From assembly GCA_000753575.1 (NCBI GenBank), contig JRFF01000011.1, positions 19,592-83,591 on the forward strand: DNA of 64,000 nt. Direction: 5' to 3'. The notes beneath the pieces were generated by a model that was not told the origin of the DNA, did not search any database, and saw only the letters and a program-made list of their open reading frames with translations. Below are positions 41,473-50,789 of this stretch, piece after piece; position 1 is the stretch's first letter, and every line of letters begins with the position of its first letter. Source of the DNA: Candidatus Izimoplasma sp. HR2. GTDB lineage: Bacteria > Bacillota_I > Bacilli_A > Izemoplasmatales > Izemoplasmataceae. Both the position numbers and the translations under genes were made by a program.

Positions 41473-42855
41473 ATGAGTGCGATATTATTAATTGCAGTTC
41501 CCTTGTTAGCTGCCTTTATTTCAATATTATTTAAAAAGTATGCACATTACATCCTTGTCTTTGTATCATTTGCTAGTGTGTTTGCTCTTGGTTATATGGA
41601 TTTAGGAACAATTACTGTTGGTGGATTTAATGCACCATTTGGTATTGTATTAATTTTAGATGATTATAGTTTAATTGCCCTTTATATAGTAAATACGTTG
41701 TTCTTCTTAGTAGCAATACTAAATTGTAACGAATTTAAAAAAGTTGGTTCTATTATGTTAGTAGCACTTGCTGGATTAAACGGATTATTACTAACTGGTG
41801 ATTTATTCAACTTATTTGTATTTTTAGAAGTAGCAGGAATCGCTGCTTACTTAATTACTACTACAAATAAAAAACCACTTGCATCGTTCAATTATTTAAT
41901 TCAAGGAACTGTTGGTAGTAGTTTATATTTACTTGGTTTAATTTTACTTTATGCAATGTTTGGAACTTTAAATATGGCAGATATGGCAAGTTCAATTGCA
42001 AATAGTGGATATGGTGCAGGAGTTACTGCATTCCCATTCTTACTAATGTTTATTGGATTTGGGGTTGAAGCTAAGTTATTACCATTTAACTCGTGGACTA
42101 AAGGAATTTTAGCTAATTCTAATAGATTAACTGGTCCGATGATTGCTTCAGTTTATGCTGCTGCAATTGGATTTGTATTTGGTAGATTATTAACTAATGT
42201 ATTTGTTATTGAAGATACATTCTTAATCATTGTAACAATTATATTAATATTCAGCGTTGTTGCTGGTGAGGCAATGGCTTATGCATCAACTAAGGTAAGA
42301 GAAATCTTATTATATTCAAGTGTTGCTCAAGCAGCACTAGTAGTAGTTGTGTTTATGAGTGGATTCACTGGTTGGGCTGTATATTTAATTATTGGAAATG
42401 CTGCTGCTAAGTTAGTATTATTCTTAATAACTAATACAGCAACTAAACAGTTAGGTAATGATGATGTTGAAACGTTTAAAGGATTATTTGTTAATAACAA
42501 AGTAATCGGACTTGCGTTCACTGCTGTTACTTTAAGTGTTATTGGATTACCAATGTTCCTTGGTTTCGTTACTAAAATGAATATTTTAGAAAATATGTTT
42601 GTTTCTGGTGATTATATATGGCCAGCTATTATTCTTATTACTAGCGTTGTTGAAGGAATTTACTTTATTAGACTATTACTTAACTTATGGTATAAAGAAA
42701 ATGATTTACCAGAAGTTAAATTTGAATTTGTATTAAAATATGTTGTTGTAATTATTGCTGTATTAATAATGGTATTTGGTGTTTACACTGAACCTGTTCA
42801 AGATTCAGCTGATAATTTAGTAGCATATTCGTACATTGAAGGAGGGAACCTATAA
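41473..42855 (+). CDS. mbxH: Antiporter-like proton-channel subunit MbxH (NuoN/MrpD type)
   Basis: A 460-aa polytopic protein. FVFLEVAGIAAYLI carries the TM5 Glu; GVEAKLLPFNSWTKGILANSN carries the TM7 Lys region; the C-terminal third (GLPMFLGFVTKMNIL) is also typical. First of two NuoL/M/N-type subunits in this operon; two of them distinguish Mbx/Mbs from Mbh. Start ATG 41473 chosen because the upstream codons overlap the preceding stop. Confidence 0.9.
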   Translation: MSAILLIAVPLLAAFISILFKKYAHYILVFVSFASVFALGYMDLGTITVGGFNAPFGIVLILDDYSLIALYIVNTLFFLVAILNCNEFKKVGSIMLVALAGLNGLLLTGDLFNLFVFLEVAGIAAYLITTTNKKPLASFNYLIQGTVGSSLYLLGLILLYAMFGTLNMADMASSIANSGYGAGVTAFPFLLMFIGFGVEAKLLPFNSWTKGILANSNRLTGPMIASVYAAAIGFVFGRLLTNVFVIEDTFLIIVTIILIFSVVAGEAMAYASTKVREILLYSSVAQAALVVVVFMSGFTGWAVYLIIGNAAAKLVLFLITNTATKQLGNDDVETFKGLFVNNKVIGLAFTAVTLSVIGLPMFLGFVTKMNILENMFVSGDYIWPAIILITSVVEGIYFIRLLLNLWYKENDLPEVKFEFVLKYVVVIIAVLIMVFGVYTEPVQDSADNLVAYSYIEGGNL

Positions 42856-44717
42856 TGACTGTTGAGTTACTTATACTAGTTGCACTAGCTTCTGGGATCC
42901 TTGCTTACTTTGTTGGAAGACTTAATAAAGTTTTAGGTGCTGTTGTTACAATAGTAGCAAGTATGTTTATCTTTATTATGATTGGTTACATGATGCAAGA
43001 TATTAATGCTGGTACAACATTTAATTATAATGCTGTTGAATATATGCCAGACTTTGTAACGTTTATGGTTACATATTTAGGATTGTTCTTTGCAATTCTA
43101 GTTACATTTATCTTTGCAATGGTTTCATTCTTTAATCCGTTCTTTGTAGAAAAATATAAATACCCTGCTTTATATAGTATGCTTTACTTATTCAGTTTAG
43201 CAGGTGTACTTGGAGTATTCTTAACTGATAACTTCATGGTATTATTCTTCTTCTTTGAATTTATTGTTTGGAGTGGGTTATTCTTAATTCCTCTAGGTAA
43301 AAATAATAAAGCTGCAATATCATATTATGCATTTAGTACTGCAGGAAGTTTTGCATTACTATACGCTATCTTCATTATGTTTGCACAAACTGGAAGTTAT
43401 AATCTTCATTTAGGACTTGCGACAGTTAGTGGAACTACTGAAGGTACTTATGTTCTTGCATTGTTAGCATTTGCTGCATTTGCAAAACTTGGGGCATTCC
43501 CACTTAATGTTTGGTTACCTCGAGCTTTAGGTAAAGCACCTGATGCTATTACCGCAGTATTTAGTGGTGGACTTGAAAAGTTAGGCGCATTCGTTGCAGT
43601 TCTTGCTCTTGTTAAACTTGCACCTATTGGTGATATAGCTGGTACTTTAGGAGGATTAACTGAGGCAACGTTCTTATTTGCTTCTCAGTATATCGTAGCA
43701 ACTTTAGGAGCTATGACAATCGTCTTTGGTACGTTGATGGCTATTCGTCAAGATGATGCTAAAAAATTACTTGCTTATAGTTCTATGAGTAATGGTGGAT
43801 ATATCTTAGTTGCACTTAGTTTAGGTGGAACACTAGGTTTATCTGGTGGGTTATACCACATCGTAGCACATGCACTTGCTAGTGCTGCAGCATTCCTTGC
43901 AATAGGAGCTGTATCACGTGTTACTGGAACTACAAAAATGAGTGAACTTGGTGGGATGATTCATAAGATGCCAGTTACTTATATGGTTTACTTAATTGCA
44001 ATTATCAGTATGGCTGGTATTCCTCCTATGGGTGGATTTATTAGTAAATGGCTTATATTCCAAGCTGTTATTGATAATGGATTAATCTTGATTGCTGTTG
44101 CAGTATTCTTTGGTAGTATAGGTAGTTTCTTATACGTATTTAGACCACTTGCTGCATTATTCTTAGGTCAAGAATTACCACAGCATAGAGATAAAGCGAA
44201 AGAAGCTCCATTCTTTATGTTATTACCAATGTTAATCTTAAGTGGATTAATCGTGTTCACAGGAGTAATGCCTAACATCTTCTTAGATTTTATAAATGAT
44301 GTTATTGCTGAACTTGGAGGAACTGGTTTATTACTTGGTGATTATACAATTACTGGAGTTAACGGTGTGTTACAACCTACATTAATTGCATCTGTATTTG
44401 GTGTTGGTGTGTTAATTGCATTTATAATCTTTATCCTTCTTAAGAAATCTAAAAAAGTTGGACTTATGGATACATATACTGCTGGTAACTTTATATATAC
44501 TGAAGAGTTAATGCATTATAGTTTAGATTTTTATGCTCCGCTTGAAAGATTATATGAAAAACATATTAATATAACTAAAGACTTCTATAAAAAATTAGAA
44601 AATAAGGTAGTTGATTTTGGTAGAATGATTAAGTATTTCTTCTTTACTAATAAACCTGAAATCACAGTCTTTTGGATAATTGTTCTTATAGGATTCTTAT
44701 TGTGGGGTGAATTATAA
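42855..44717 (+). CDS. Second antiporter-like subunit MbxH' (NuoL/MrpD type)
   Basis: A 620-aa polytopic protein of the proton-conducting transporter family: FFEFIVWSGLFLIPLG (TM5 Glu), KLGAFPLNVWLPRALGKAPDAITAVFSGGLEKLGAF (TM7-8 Lys and His region), KKLLAYSSMSNGGYI, HALASAAAFLAIGA, GIPPMGGFISKW. A ~100-residue C-terminal tail after the last channel helices contains a charged amphipathic stretch (YEKHINITKDFYKKLENKVV) and a final helix, possibly analogous to the lateral helix. TAATG coupling to MbxH. Confidence 0.9.
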   Translation: MTVELLILVALASGILAYFVGRLNKVLGAVVTIVASMFIFIMIGYMMQDINAGTTFNYNAVEYMPDFVTFMVTYLGLFFAILVTFIFAMVSFFNPFFVEKYKYPALYSMLYLFSLAGVLGVFLTDNFMVLFFFFEFIVWSGLFLIPLGKNNKAAISYYAFSTAGSFALLYAIFIMFAQTGSYNLHLGLATVSGTTEGTYVLALLAFAAFAKLGAFPLNVWLPRALGKAPDAITAVFSGGLEKLGAFVAVLALVKLAPIGDIAGTLGGLTEATFLFASQYIVATLGAMTIVFGTLMAIRQDDAKKLLAYSSMSNGGYILVALSLGGTLGLSGGLYHIVAHALASAAAFLAIGAVSRVTGTTKMSELGGMIHKMPVTYMVYLIAIISMAGIPPMGGFISKWLIFQAVIDNGLILIAVAVFFGSIGSFLYVFRPLAALFLGQELPQHRDKAKEAPFFMLLPMLILSGLIVFTGVMPNIFLDFINDVIAELGGTGLLLGDYTITGVNGVLQPTLIASVFGVGVLIAFIIFILLKKSKKVGLMDTYTAGNFIYTEELMHYSLDFYAPLERLYEKHINITKDFYKKLENKVVDFGRMIKYFFFTNKPEITVFWIIVLIGFLLWGEL

Positions 44718-45631
44718 TGATTGATATATTATTAATGATCTTAACTGGTATCGGTGTTGCGTTATTCGGATTTGTTCTTCAAACTTCAATTGCTGGTGTA
44801 AACCGTAAAGTTGTTGCTAGAGTTCAAAAAAGATATGGACCAAAATGGTATCAAGAGTTTTTAGATATATTCAAATTATTAAGTAAAAGAAGTGTAACAC
44901 ATGGTTGGATCTTCGACTTTGGTGTAATTATGGCTTTAGGTGGAATTATTGGGACGGCAATGTTTATGCCTCTTACAAGTTCATTTATGGCATTTGATGG
45001 TTATGATAACTTCTTTATCTTTGTATATTTAATTGCTGTAGGAATGTTAGGTATGGCTATGAGTGCTAGTGGTAGTGGTAACCCACTTGCTAGTATCGGG
45101 GTTATGCGTGCTCTTACAACAATGCTTGCTTATGAAGTTCCATTTATGATTGTTGTTTTAACAATAATTAAAATAACTGGAACAAGTAGCTTATCAGAAA
45201 TAGGATTATTCCAGCAGGTTGCTGGAAATAGTTGGTTCTTTATAGCTTTACCTATTGGTGGAATTGTTGCTGTAATGGCTTTAATGGGTATGCTTGGTAA
45301 GAAACCATTTGAAACTTATATAGCTCCTGCTGAAATCGCATCAGGGCCAATGGTTGAATATGGTGGAAAACAACTTGGTATGTTATTCATTATGCATGAA
45401 ATTACAGTATTCATCGAAGTAAGTTTATTTGTACACTTATTCTTAGGTGGAGCTGAAAATATAGTGTTATTTATAGTTAAATACTTTGTTGTTTATACTG
45501 CATTAAATATTATATCTAGTGTTTATGGTCGATTCAAAATTGATCAAGTAGTATTATTCTTCTATAAATGGCCATTAATTATGGCTATAACTCAAGCGTT
45601 TATCGCAATTTATTTAGGGTGGGTGATTTAA
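44717..45631 (+). CDS. mbxM: NuoH-like membrane subunit (MbxM)
   Basis: A 304-aa, eight-helix protein of the NuoH/MbhM/HyfC family: RKVVARVQKRYGPKWYQEFLDIFKLLSKRSVTHG is the conserved first cytosolic loop, and GKKPFETYIAPAEIASGPMVEYGGKQL contains the Glu-rich loop facing the redox module. It joins the peripheral electron-transfer arm to the ion-pumping arm. Coupled by TAATG. Confidence 0.93.
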   Translation: MIDILLMILTGIGVALFGFVLQTSIAGVNRKVVARVQKRYGPKWYQEFLDIFKLLSKRSVTHGWIFDFGVIMALGGIIGTAMFMPLTSSFMAFDGYDNFFIFVYLIAVGMLGMAMSASGSGNPLASIGVMRALTTMLAYEVPFMIVVLTIIKITGTSSLSEIGLFQQVAGNSWFFIALPIGGIVAVMALMGMLGKKPFETYIAPAEIASGPMVEYGGKQLGMLFIMHEITVFIEVSLFVHLFLGGAENIVLFIVKYFVVYTALNIISSVYGRFKIDQVVLFFYKWPLIMAITQAFIAIYLGWVI

Positions 45632-46201
45632 ATGTTGTCAACTAAATTTTCGCCAATGTCTAAAGAAGAAGTAGACAGAAAATGGTGGGAAATCGGAGAT
45701 TTCTTTAGAAGAAATTCTCTATGGATGTTAATGTATTGTACTGGATGTTGTGCTATCGAATTACCTCCTGCAATGACTTCTGCTTATGATATGGAAAGAC
45801 TTGGTATGGGTCCTATGGCTACACCTCGTCAAGCAGATGTATTACTTGTAACTGGTTATTTATCTTTAAAAACGCTACGTCGTTTGATTTATACTTATGA
45901 ACAAATGAGTGAACCTAAATATATTGTTGGGTTTGGTAGTTGTACTATAAACGGTGGGATCTATCATGATTCACATGCCGTAATTAATCAATTAAATAAA
46001 TATATTCCTGTAGATGTTTTTGTAGCTGGGTGTATGCCTAATACAGAAGCAGTAATGAATGGGTTTGTAGATTTAATGGATTTAATAAAAAATAAAAAAG
46101 CAAATGGTTGGAAAGATTATCATGAAAGATATGAATGGTATTTAGCTAACCAAAAAGCCGCTCTTGGGGAGGTTAGAGTCCATGACGAATTCCATGAGTA
46201 A
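45632..46201 (+). CDS. mbxJ: NuoB-like [4Fe-4S] subunit (MbxJ)
   Basis: A 189-aa protein of the complex I/group 4 hydrogenase small-subunit family. The cluster ligands are visible: tandem Cys39-Cys40 in CTGCCAIELPP, Cys in GFGSCTINGG and Cys in VAGCMPNTE, the arrangement that binds the proximal (N2-type) cluster. Begins directly at the end of the upstream gene. Receives electrons from the ferredoxin-like subunit and passes them to the site at the MbxJ/MbxL interface. Confidence 0.93.
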   Translation: MLSTKFSPMSKEEVDRKWWEIGDFFRRNSLWMLMYCTGCCAIELPPAMTSAYDMERLGMGPMATPRQADVLLVTGYLSLKTLRRLIYTYEQMSEPKYIVGFGSCTINGGIYHDSHAVINQLNKYIPVDVFVAGCMPNTEAVMNGFVDLMDLIKNKKANGWKDYHERYEWYLANQKAALGEVRVHDEFHE

Positions 46202-46772
46202 TACTGAATTTGTAACTAACTTAGTTGAAAGCAAGTTCAAAGTACTAAGTACTGAAGTTCTTGATAAGTATCAAGTTAGTTTTGAAGTTAAAAAAGAAGA
46301 TGTTCATAGTTTATTAAGTTTATTAAAAACTAGTGGATGGATTCAGTTATCATATTTAAGTGCTGTAGACTGGCCAAATGATAATGAGTTTGAATTAGTT
46401 TATATCGTATTTAACTGGGATAAAGCAGTTCATATTCAAATTAGATGTCGATTAGATAGAGAAACAGCTAGTATGAATAGTATCTTACCTATTTTCCCTG
46501 GATGTAAATATTACGAAAGAGAAGCACATGAATTCTTTGGAATTAAATTCCCTGGAAATCCAGATCATGAGAAACAACTTATTTTAGAAGAATGGGATGA
46601 TATTCCACCTCTAAGAAAAGACTTTGATCCTCGTGCTTATTCTGATAGAAAATTTAGTAAAATGGAATATAAAAATGACTTCGTTAATAAAAATGGTGAA
46701 GTTAGTAAACAAGATGCACGTACTAAGAGATACGATGATATTGATAAGTTAAGAACAGGAGGGAAAAAATAA
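46182..46772 (+). CDS. mbxK: NuoC-like subunit (MbxK)
   Basis: A 196-aa protein of the 30-kDa subunit family. WIQLSYLSAVDWPNDNEFELVYIVFNWDKAVHIQIRCRL is followed by the signature YEREAHEFFGIKFPGNPD and a C-terminal PLRKDFDP. Start set at ATG 46182, 9 nt after GGGGAGG (46166-46172), giving a 20-nt overlap with MbxJ. Structural partner of the large subunit. Confidence 0.9.
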   Translation: MTNSMSNTEFVTNLVESKFKVLSTEVLDKYQVSFEVKKEDVHSLLSLLKTSGWIQLSYLSAVDWPNDNEFELVYIVFNWDKAVHIQIRCRLDRETASMNSILPIFPGCKYYEREAHEFFGIKFPGNPDHEKQLILEEWDDIPPLRKDFDPRAYSDRKFSKMEYKNDFVNKNGEVSKQDARTKRYDDIDKLRTGGKK

Positions 46773-47878
46773 TGAAAGAGATGAAATTATTTTTAGGACC
46801 TCAACATCCTGGGATGCATGGTAATGCTTCTGTACACATTTATGTAGATGGAGATATTATTAAGAAATCATTTTTACTTCCAGGTATGTTACATCGTGGA
46901 TTTGAAAAAGGTATGGAACGTCATTCATGGGTTAACAATATTAGTTTAATTCCTAGAGTTTGCGTTGTAGAACCTGATACAAATGAAATGGCATTTGCAA
47001 TGGCTGTTGAAATGTTAGCAAAATTAGAAGTACCTGAAAGAGCACACTGGATTAGAATGATTATATTAGAGTTAGCTAGATTAAGTATCCATTTAATGGC
47101 TTATGGTGGTCTAGGAAGTCCTACTGGACTTTACACTATGATGTATCATGCTCATACAGATAGAAATACAATCCTTAATATCTTTGAAAAGATTACTGGA
47201 CACCGTGTGTATCATCAATATATCGTTCCTGGTGGAGTTAGAAAAGATTTACCAGTTGGTATTGAAAAAGATATTCATAGTTTCTTAGATGATTTAGAAT
47301 CAAGATATGAAGAATATAGAGATTTAGGTATTAATAATCCTACTATTCAAGCTCGTATTAATGATACTATTCCACTTCCTGCAGAAGTTGTATGGGAACT
47401 TGGTGTTACTGGTATTGGTATGAGAAGTGCGGTTAATAAACCTTATGATTTAAGAAAAGTTAAACCTTATGCAAGATATGATCAAGTTGAATTTGATGTT
47501 CCTGTAGCTCCTTATAGTGATGCGTATGCACGTGTTGACTGTAAACTACAAGAAGTAGTTCAATCTATTGGTATTATTCGTCAGTGTTTAGCAAAAATGC
47601 CTGAAGGTGACGTTCGCGTACCAATTAGTAGAGGTCAAGCAATGCGTTGGACAGTTCCTAAAGGACATGTTTATGCTTGTGTTGAATCAAGTCGTGGTGA
47701 ATTTGGTTACTTTATGGTTAGTGATGGTGGAACTAATCCTTACAGAGTTGGTGTAAGGGGTGCAAGTTATCCTCAAGGATTACTTGGAATTGAAAAATAT
47801 TTACCTGGAACTCGTTTAGACGACGCAGCTTTATGGGTAGATACTATGGGTGTTTGTTCACCTGAAATAGATAGATAG
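46772..47878 (+). CDS. mbxL: NuoD/hydrogenase-large-subunit-like protein with partial Ni-site Cys set (MbxL)
   Basis: A 368-aa protein of the group 4 hydrogenase/NuoD large-subunit family (LGPQHPGMHG, RHSWVNNISLIPRV, YDLRKVKPYARYDQVEFDVP). [NiFe] enzymes have two CxxC pairs; here the first reads Cys64-Val-Val-Glu67 and the second Met359-Gly-Val-Cys362. Only two of four ligand positions are therefore Cys, and the chain stops six residues later without the cleavable C-terminal extension of true hydrogenases. This resembles Mbx/Mbs rather than H2-evolving Mbh. The native substrate (polysulfide, none, or a redox relay) is open. TAATG coupling to MbxK. Confidence 0.9.
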   Translation: MKEMKLFLGPQHPGMHGNASVHIYVDGDIIKKSFLLPGMLHRGFEKGMERHSWVNNISLIPRVCVVEPDTNEMAFAMAVEMLAKLEVPERAHWIRMIILELARLSIHLMAYGGLGSPTGLYTMMYHAHTDRNTILNIFEKITGHRVYHQYIVPGGVRKDLPVGIEKDIHSFLDDLESRYEEYRDLGINNPTIQARINDTIPLPAEVVWELGVTGIGMRSAVNKPYDLRKVKPYARYDQVEFDVPVAPYSDAYARVDCKLQEVVQSIGIIRQCLAKMPEGDVRVPISRGQAMRWTVPKGHVYACVESSRGEFGYFMVSDGGTNPYRVGVRGASYPQGLLGIEKYLPGTRLDDAALWVDTMGVCSPEIDR

Positions 47879-47891
47879 GAGTGATTGAATA

Positions 47892-49868
47892 ATGAAAAAA
47901 CAATATAGTATTTTTACATCATGGCGTCACTTTAAACATCTATTTAAAAAACCACTTACTATCCCATTCACTGAAATATTCACTAAGAAAAATGCTGATT
48001 ACTTAAATAAAAATTCAATTTTAAAATCAAAGAAAAATGTAGAATGTAGTAGCCCAAGAGTAGGTGCTGATAACTTACGTGGTTTCCATACTAATGATTG
48101 GGAAGTATGTATTGGTTGTGGGACTTGTGAAGATATTTGTCCTACTGAAGCTATTAATATGGTTGAAAGATTAGATATTAAAGATGAAGAAGGTAAATTA
48201 CAACAACGTCCTACTATTGATTATGGTAGATGTTGCTTCTGTGCATTATGCGTTGATATTTGTACTTCTGATTCTCTTAAAATGAGTAAAGAATATGTTT
48301 ATAGTCATGAAGATCCTAACGCTTTTGAAATTATGCCTGAAGCCTTATGGCAAGGACAAGCTGTAGAAGAAGGATGGACTAAAACTGAAGCATCTAATTT
48401 ACTTGATTTAGAAAGAATTGATATGGAACATGAAGATCCAGAAGAACGTAAATCTTCATTTATTGAAATCGTTAGAGGATATTCTAAAGAGTACGCTAAA
48501 CAAGAAGCAGCACGTTGTGTTGAATGTGGAGTTTGTACTGGTAGTTGTCCTGTTCAAATGCATATCCCTGCTTATATTAAAGCAATATGGGAAGATGATA
48601 TTGAAGGTGGATTAAGACAAATTTATGAGACTAATCCATTACCTGGTGTCTGTGGTAGAGTTTGTACACATAACTGTGAAACTGCATGTTCTATCGCTGT
48701 TAAAGGTGAAGCAATTGCAATTAGATGGCTTAAACGTTATATAATTGATAGTGCACCTACAGATATGTATGAAAAAATATTAAGTGAACCTGTTAGTGAA
48801 GTAATCGATGCTAGAGTAGCTGTAGTTGGAGCTGGTCCTGCTGGACTAGGTGCTGCTTACTACTTAAAAGTTATGGGTTATAAAGTTGACGTTTATGAAG
48901 AAAAACCAATGTCAGGTGGAGTAATGAGATATGGGATTCCTTCGTATAGATTACCAGACAGTGCAATTGATAAAGATATTGATTTCATTGAAAAAATTGG
49001 TGTTAAGATGATTCTTAACACACGTGTTGGTAGAGATATATCGATGGAAAAACTTGAAAAAGATTACGACGCAGTGTTCTTAGGTACAGGGTTCTTCAAA
49101 CCACGTACATTAGGAATTCCTGGTGGAGACCATAAAGATGTTATCGGAGCTATGACATTCTTACCTCAAGTTAGAGACTTCGAAAGACGAGTGTTAAAGC
49201 TTGAAGATATTGATGTAGCTAAAAGTGTTGTAGTAATCGGTGGTGGAGATGTTGCGTTTGACGTTGCAAGAAGTGCTACTAGATTACAAATGCTTAAATA
49301 TGGTAAATCTGATGTTAAATTAACTTCACTAGAAAATGAAGATCAACTTCCGTCATCTGATGATGAATTAATCGAAGGTAGCGAGGAAGGAATCGAATTA
49401 TTCTGTGGAAATGGACCTCAAGAAGTTATGATTAAAAATAACAAAGTTACAGGTCTTAGATTATGGAAATGTTTATGTATCTTTGATGAAGCAGGAAGTT
49501 TCAATCCTGAATATGATAAAGAATGTGAACAAATTATTGAAGGACAACAAGTTTATATCGCAATTGGTCAGTCACCTGACTATGATTATATTCCTAAGTC
49601 ACTTCAAGGTAAACTTCAGTTTGTTAGAGGTAAAATTGCCGCTGATGAATTCGGACAAGTTAAAGATCTTCCTTGGTTATTCGTAGGTGGAGACATCTTA
49701 CGCGGACCAGACTTAATTAGCGGTGTTGCTGATGGTCATCGTGCTGCTCAAGGTATTGATGAATATCTATATACAAATGCAAAAAAGAAAGAAGCATCTG
49801 ATACACTTAAAGAAATGAGACTTGCTGCTAAAGCGCAAACTCCTGGACTTACTTTTAGACAAAAATAG
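47892..49868 (+). CDS. Fusion of NuoI/MbxN ferredoxin domain to GltD/NfnB-like NAD(P)H flavoprotein
   Basis: 658 aa. Residues ~60-130 are an MbxN/NuoI-type 2x[4Fe-4S] domain: Cys73, 76, 79, 83 (CIGCGTCEDICP) and Cys114, 117, 120, 124. Residues ~200-280 are the Fe-S domain of GltD-type proteins (Cys209, 212, 215, 219; then VCGRVCTHNCETAC). The FAD fold begins at G313 (VVGAGPAGLGAAY) and the NAD(P) fold at G450 (VIGGGDVAFDVARSATR). The complex would thus have its own pyridine-nucleotide module on the ferredoxin-like subunit. Last gene of the operon, 13 nt after MbxL, before a terminator. Confidence 0.92.
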   Translation: MKKQYSIFTSWRHFKHLFKKPLTIPFTEIFTKKNADYLNKNSILKSKKNVECSSPRVGADNLRGFHTNDWEVCIGCGTCEDICPTEAINMVERLDIKDEEGKLQQRPTIDYGRCCFCALCVDICTSDSLKMSKEYVYSHEDPNAFEIMPEALWQGQAVEEGWTKTEASNLLDLERIDMEHEDPEERKSSFIEIVRGYSKEYAKQEAARCVECGVCTGSCPVQMHIPAYIKAIWEDDIEGGLRQIYETNPLPGVCGRVCTHNCETACSIAVKGEAIAIRWLKRYIIDSAPTDMYEKILSEPVSEVIDARVAVVGAGPAGLGAAYYLKVMGYKVDVYEEKPMSGGVMRYGIPSYRLPDSAIDKDIDFIEKIGVKMILNTRVGRDISMEKLEKDYDAVFLGTGFFKPRTLGIPGGDHKDVIGAMTFLPQVRDFERRVLKLEDIDVAKSVVVIGGGDVAFDVARSATRLQMLKYGKSDVKLTSLENEDQLPSSDDELIEGSEEGIELFCGNGPQEVMIKNNKVTGLRLWKCLCIFDEAGSFNPEYDKECEQIIEGQQVYIAIGQSPDYDYIPKSLQGKLQFVRGKIAADEFGQVKDLPWLFVGGDILRGPDLISGVADGHRAAQGIDEYLYTNAKKKEASDTLKEMRLAAKAQTPGLTFRQK

Positions 49869-49876
49869 TATTTGAA

Positions 49877-49904
49877 AAAAGCCTCCAATTTTGGAGGCTT
49901 TTTG
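49877..49904. terminator. Bidirectional terminator of Mbx operon and RsgI-like gene
   Basis: AAAAAGCCTCC / GGAGGCTTTTT perfect 11-bp arms with a 6-base loop between converging genes. Confidence 0.9.
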
Positions 49905-49908
49905 ATTA

Positions 49909-50784
49909 CTAATTATTACCAGGGTTATCATTATTACCAGGTAAGTTGTCTGTACCAGGAATATCATCAAACTCAGGAATATCGTCTAAACCAGGCGCAT
50001 CATTATTACCAGGAAGAGAATCATCTAGTGGATTTACTTCTATTAGAATTGAATATAATCTTCTTATAGAATAATCTTTTAATGTTTCAATTGTGTATGA
50101 ATCATCAGATTGAATAATCCTATTAATCAACAATAGTTTTGCAACAGAAATATTGTTTTCCTCTGCAATATTATTAATTCTATTAACTTGGTCTACAGTT
50201 AAATCATCTCTATTTTGTCTTACAATTTTATAGAGTTTTGAAGCTCTTTCCATCTCTTCAGATATTTTCAATTCTAAAGCTGCTTCAACGCGGGCTTTAA
50301 CATCTTCCCTATCTGACGAAACATCAATGAGGATTATATTGTCTTCATCCCCATCAATTATGAATCCTCTTTTAACAGCTTCTGCCATAATTAATTCAAT
50401 AGCTCTATCAAGTGATAAGCCTTTAAATTTGATATCACGGTCAATAAGTAATTCACCATCTGAATTAATAGCAGTAATATTAATTACGTTATCATCATCA
50501 TCAAGTGTAATTTGAACTGAAGGGTTAATATCTAGTGTTACAGTAGATGCAACTACAGCTGGAACTTCCGTTCCACTCGATAATATACTAAATAGAACAA
50601 GTGCTAGTACGAAGACTGAGGCTAAACTATATGATAATCTTTTATTAAAGAATCTACTAAAATCATATTTTTTAACTTTATTAGGTATATAGAATTGATC
50701 ACTTGATTTAATTTTATCAAGAATATCTGGAGTTTCTGTTTTGAAAGAAGTAGTAATACGTTCTTCAAATTTAGATTTTTTCAT
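49909..50784 (-). CDS. RsgI-like anti-sigma factor
   Basis: A 291-aa single-pass protein: cytoplasmic ~55 residues, membrane helix at ~55-75 (YSLASVFVLALVLFSIL), then an extracytoplasmic RsgI middle-type domain (STVTLDINPSVQITLDDDDNVINI, INSDGELLI, KGLSLDRAIELIMAEAVKRG). The C-terminus is a low-complexity tail of P-G-N/D-rich units (LPGNNDAPGLDDIPEF and on). Start set at ATG 50784 after GTAGGTG; the GTG at 50793 is inside that RBS. Directly follows an ECF sigma gene, so it most likely holds that sigma factor at the membrane until an outside signal arrives. Confidence 0.8.
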   Translation of the reverse strand: MKKSKFEERITTSFKTETPDILDKIKSSDQFYIPNKVKKYDFSRFFNKRLSYSLASVFVLALVLFSILSSGTEVPAVVASTVTLDINPSVQITLDDDDNVINITAINSDGELLIDRDIKFKGLSLDRAIELIMAEAVKRGFIIDGDEDNIILIDVSSDREDVKARVEAALELKISEEMERASKLYKIVRQNRDDLTVDQVNRINNIAEENNISVAKLLLINRIIQSDDSYTIETLKDYSIRRLYSILIEVNPLDDSLPGNNDAPGLDDIPEFDDIPGTDNLPGNNDNPGNN

Positions 50785-50789
50785 ATAAT

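Noticed and set aside
46772-47878. A functional [NiFe] hydrogenase large subunit
   Set aside because: Two of four Ni-ligand Cys positions are replaced (Glu67, Met359) and the cleavable C-terminal extension is missing.
49872-50069. A plus-strand Tyr/Gln-rich ORF opposite the RsgI-like tail
   Set aside because: It is the complement of the PGN/D repeat tail and starts inside the bidirectional terminator.
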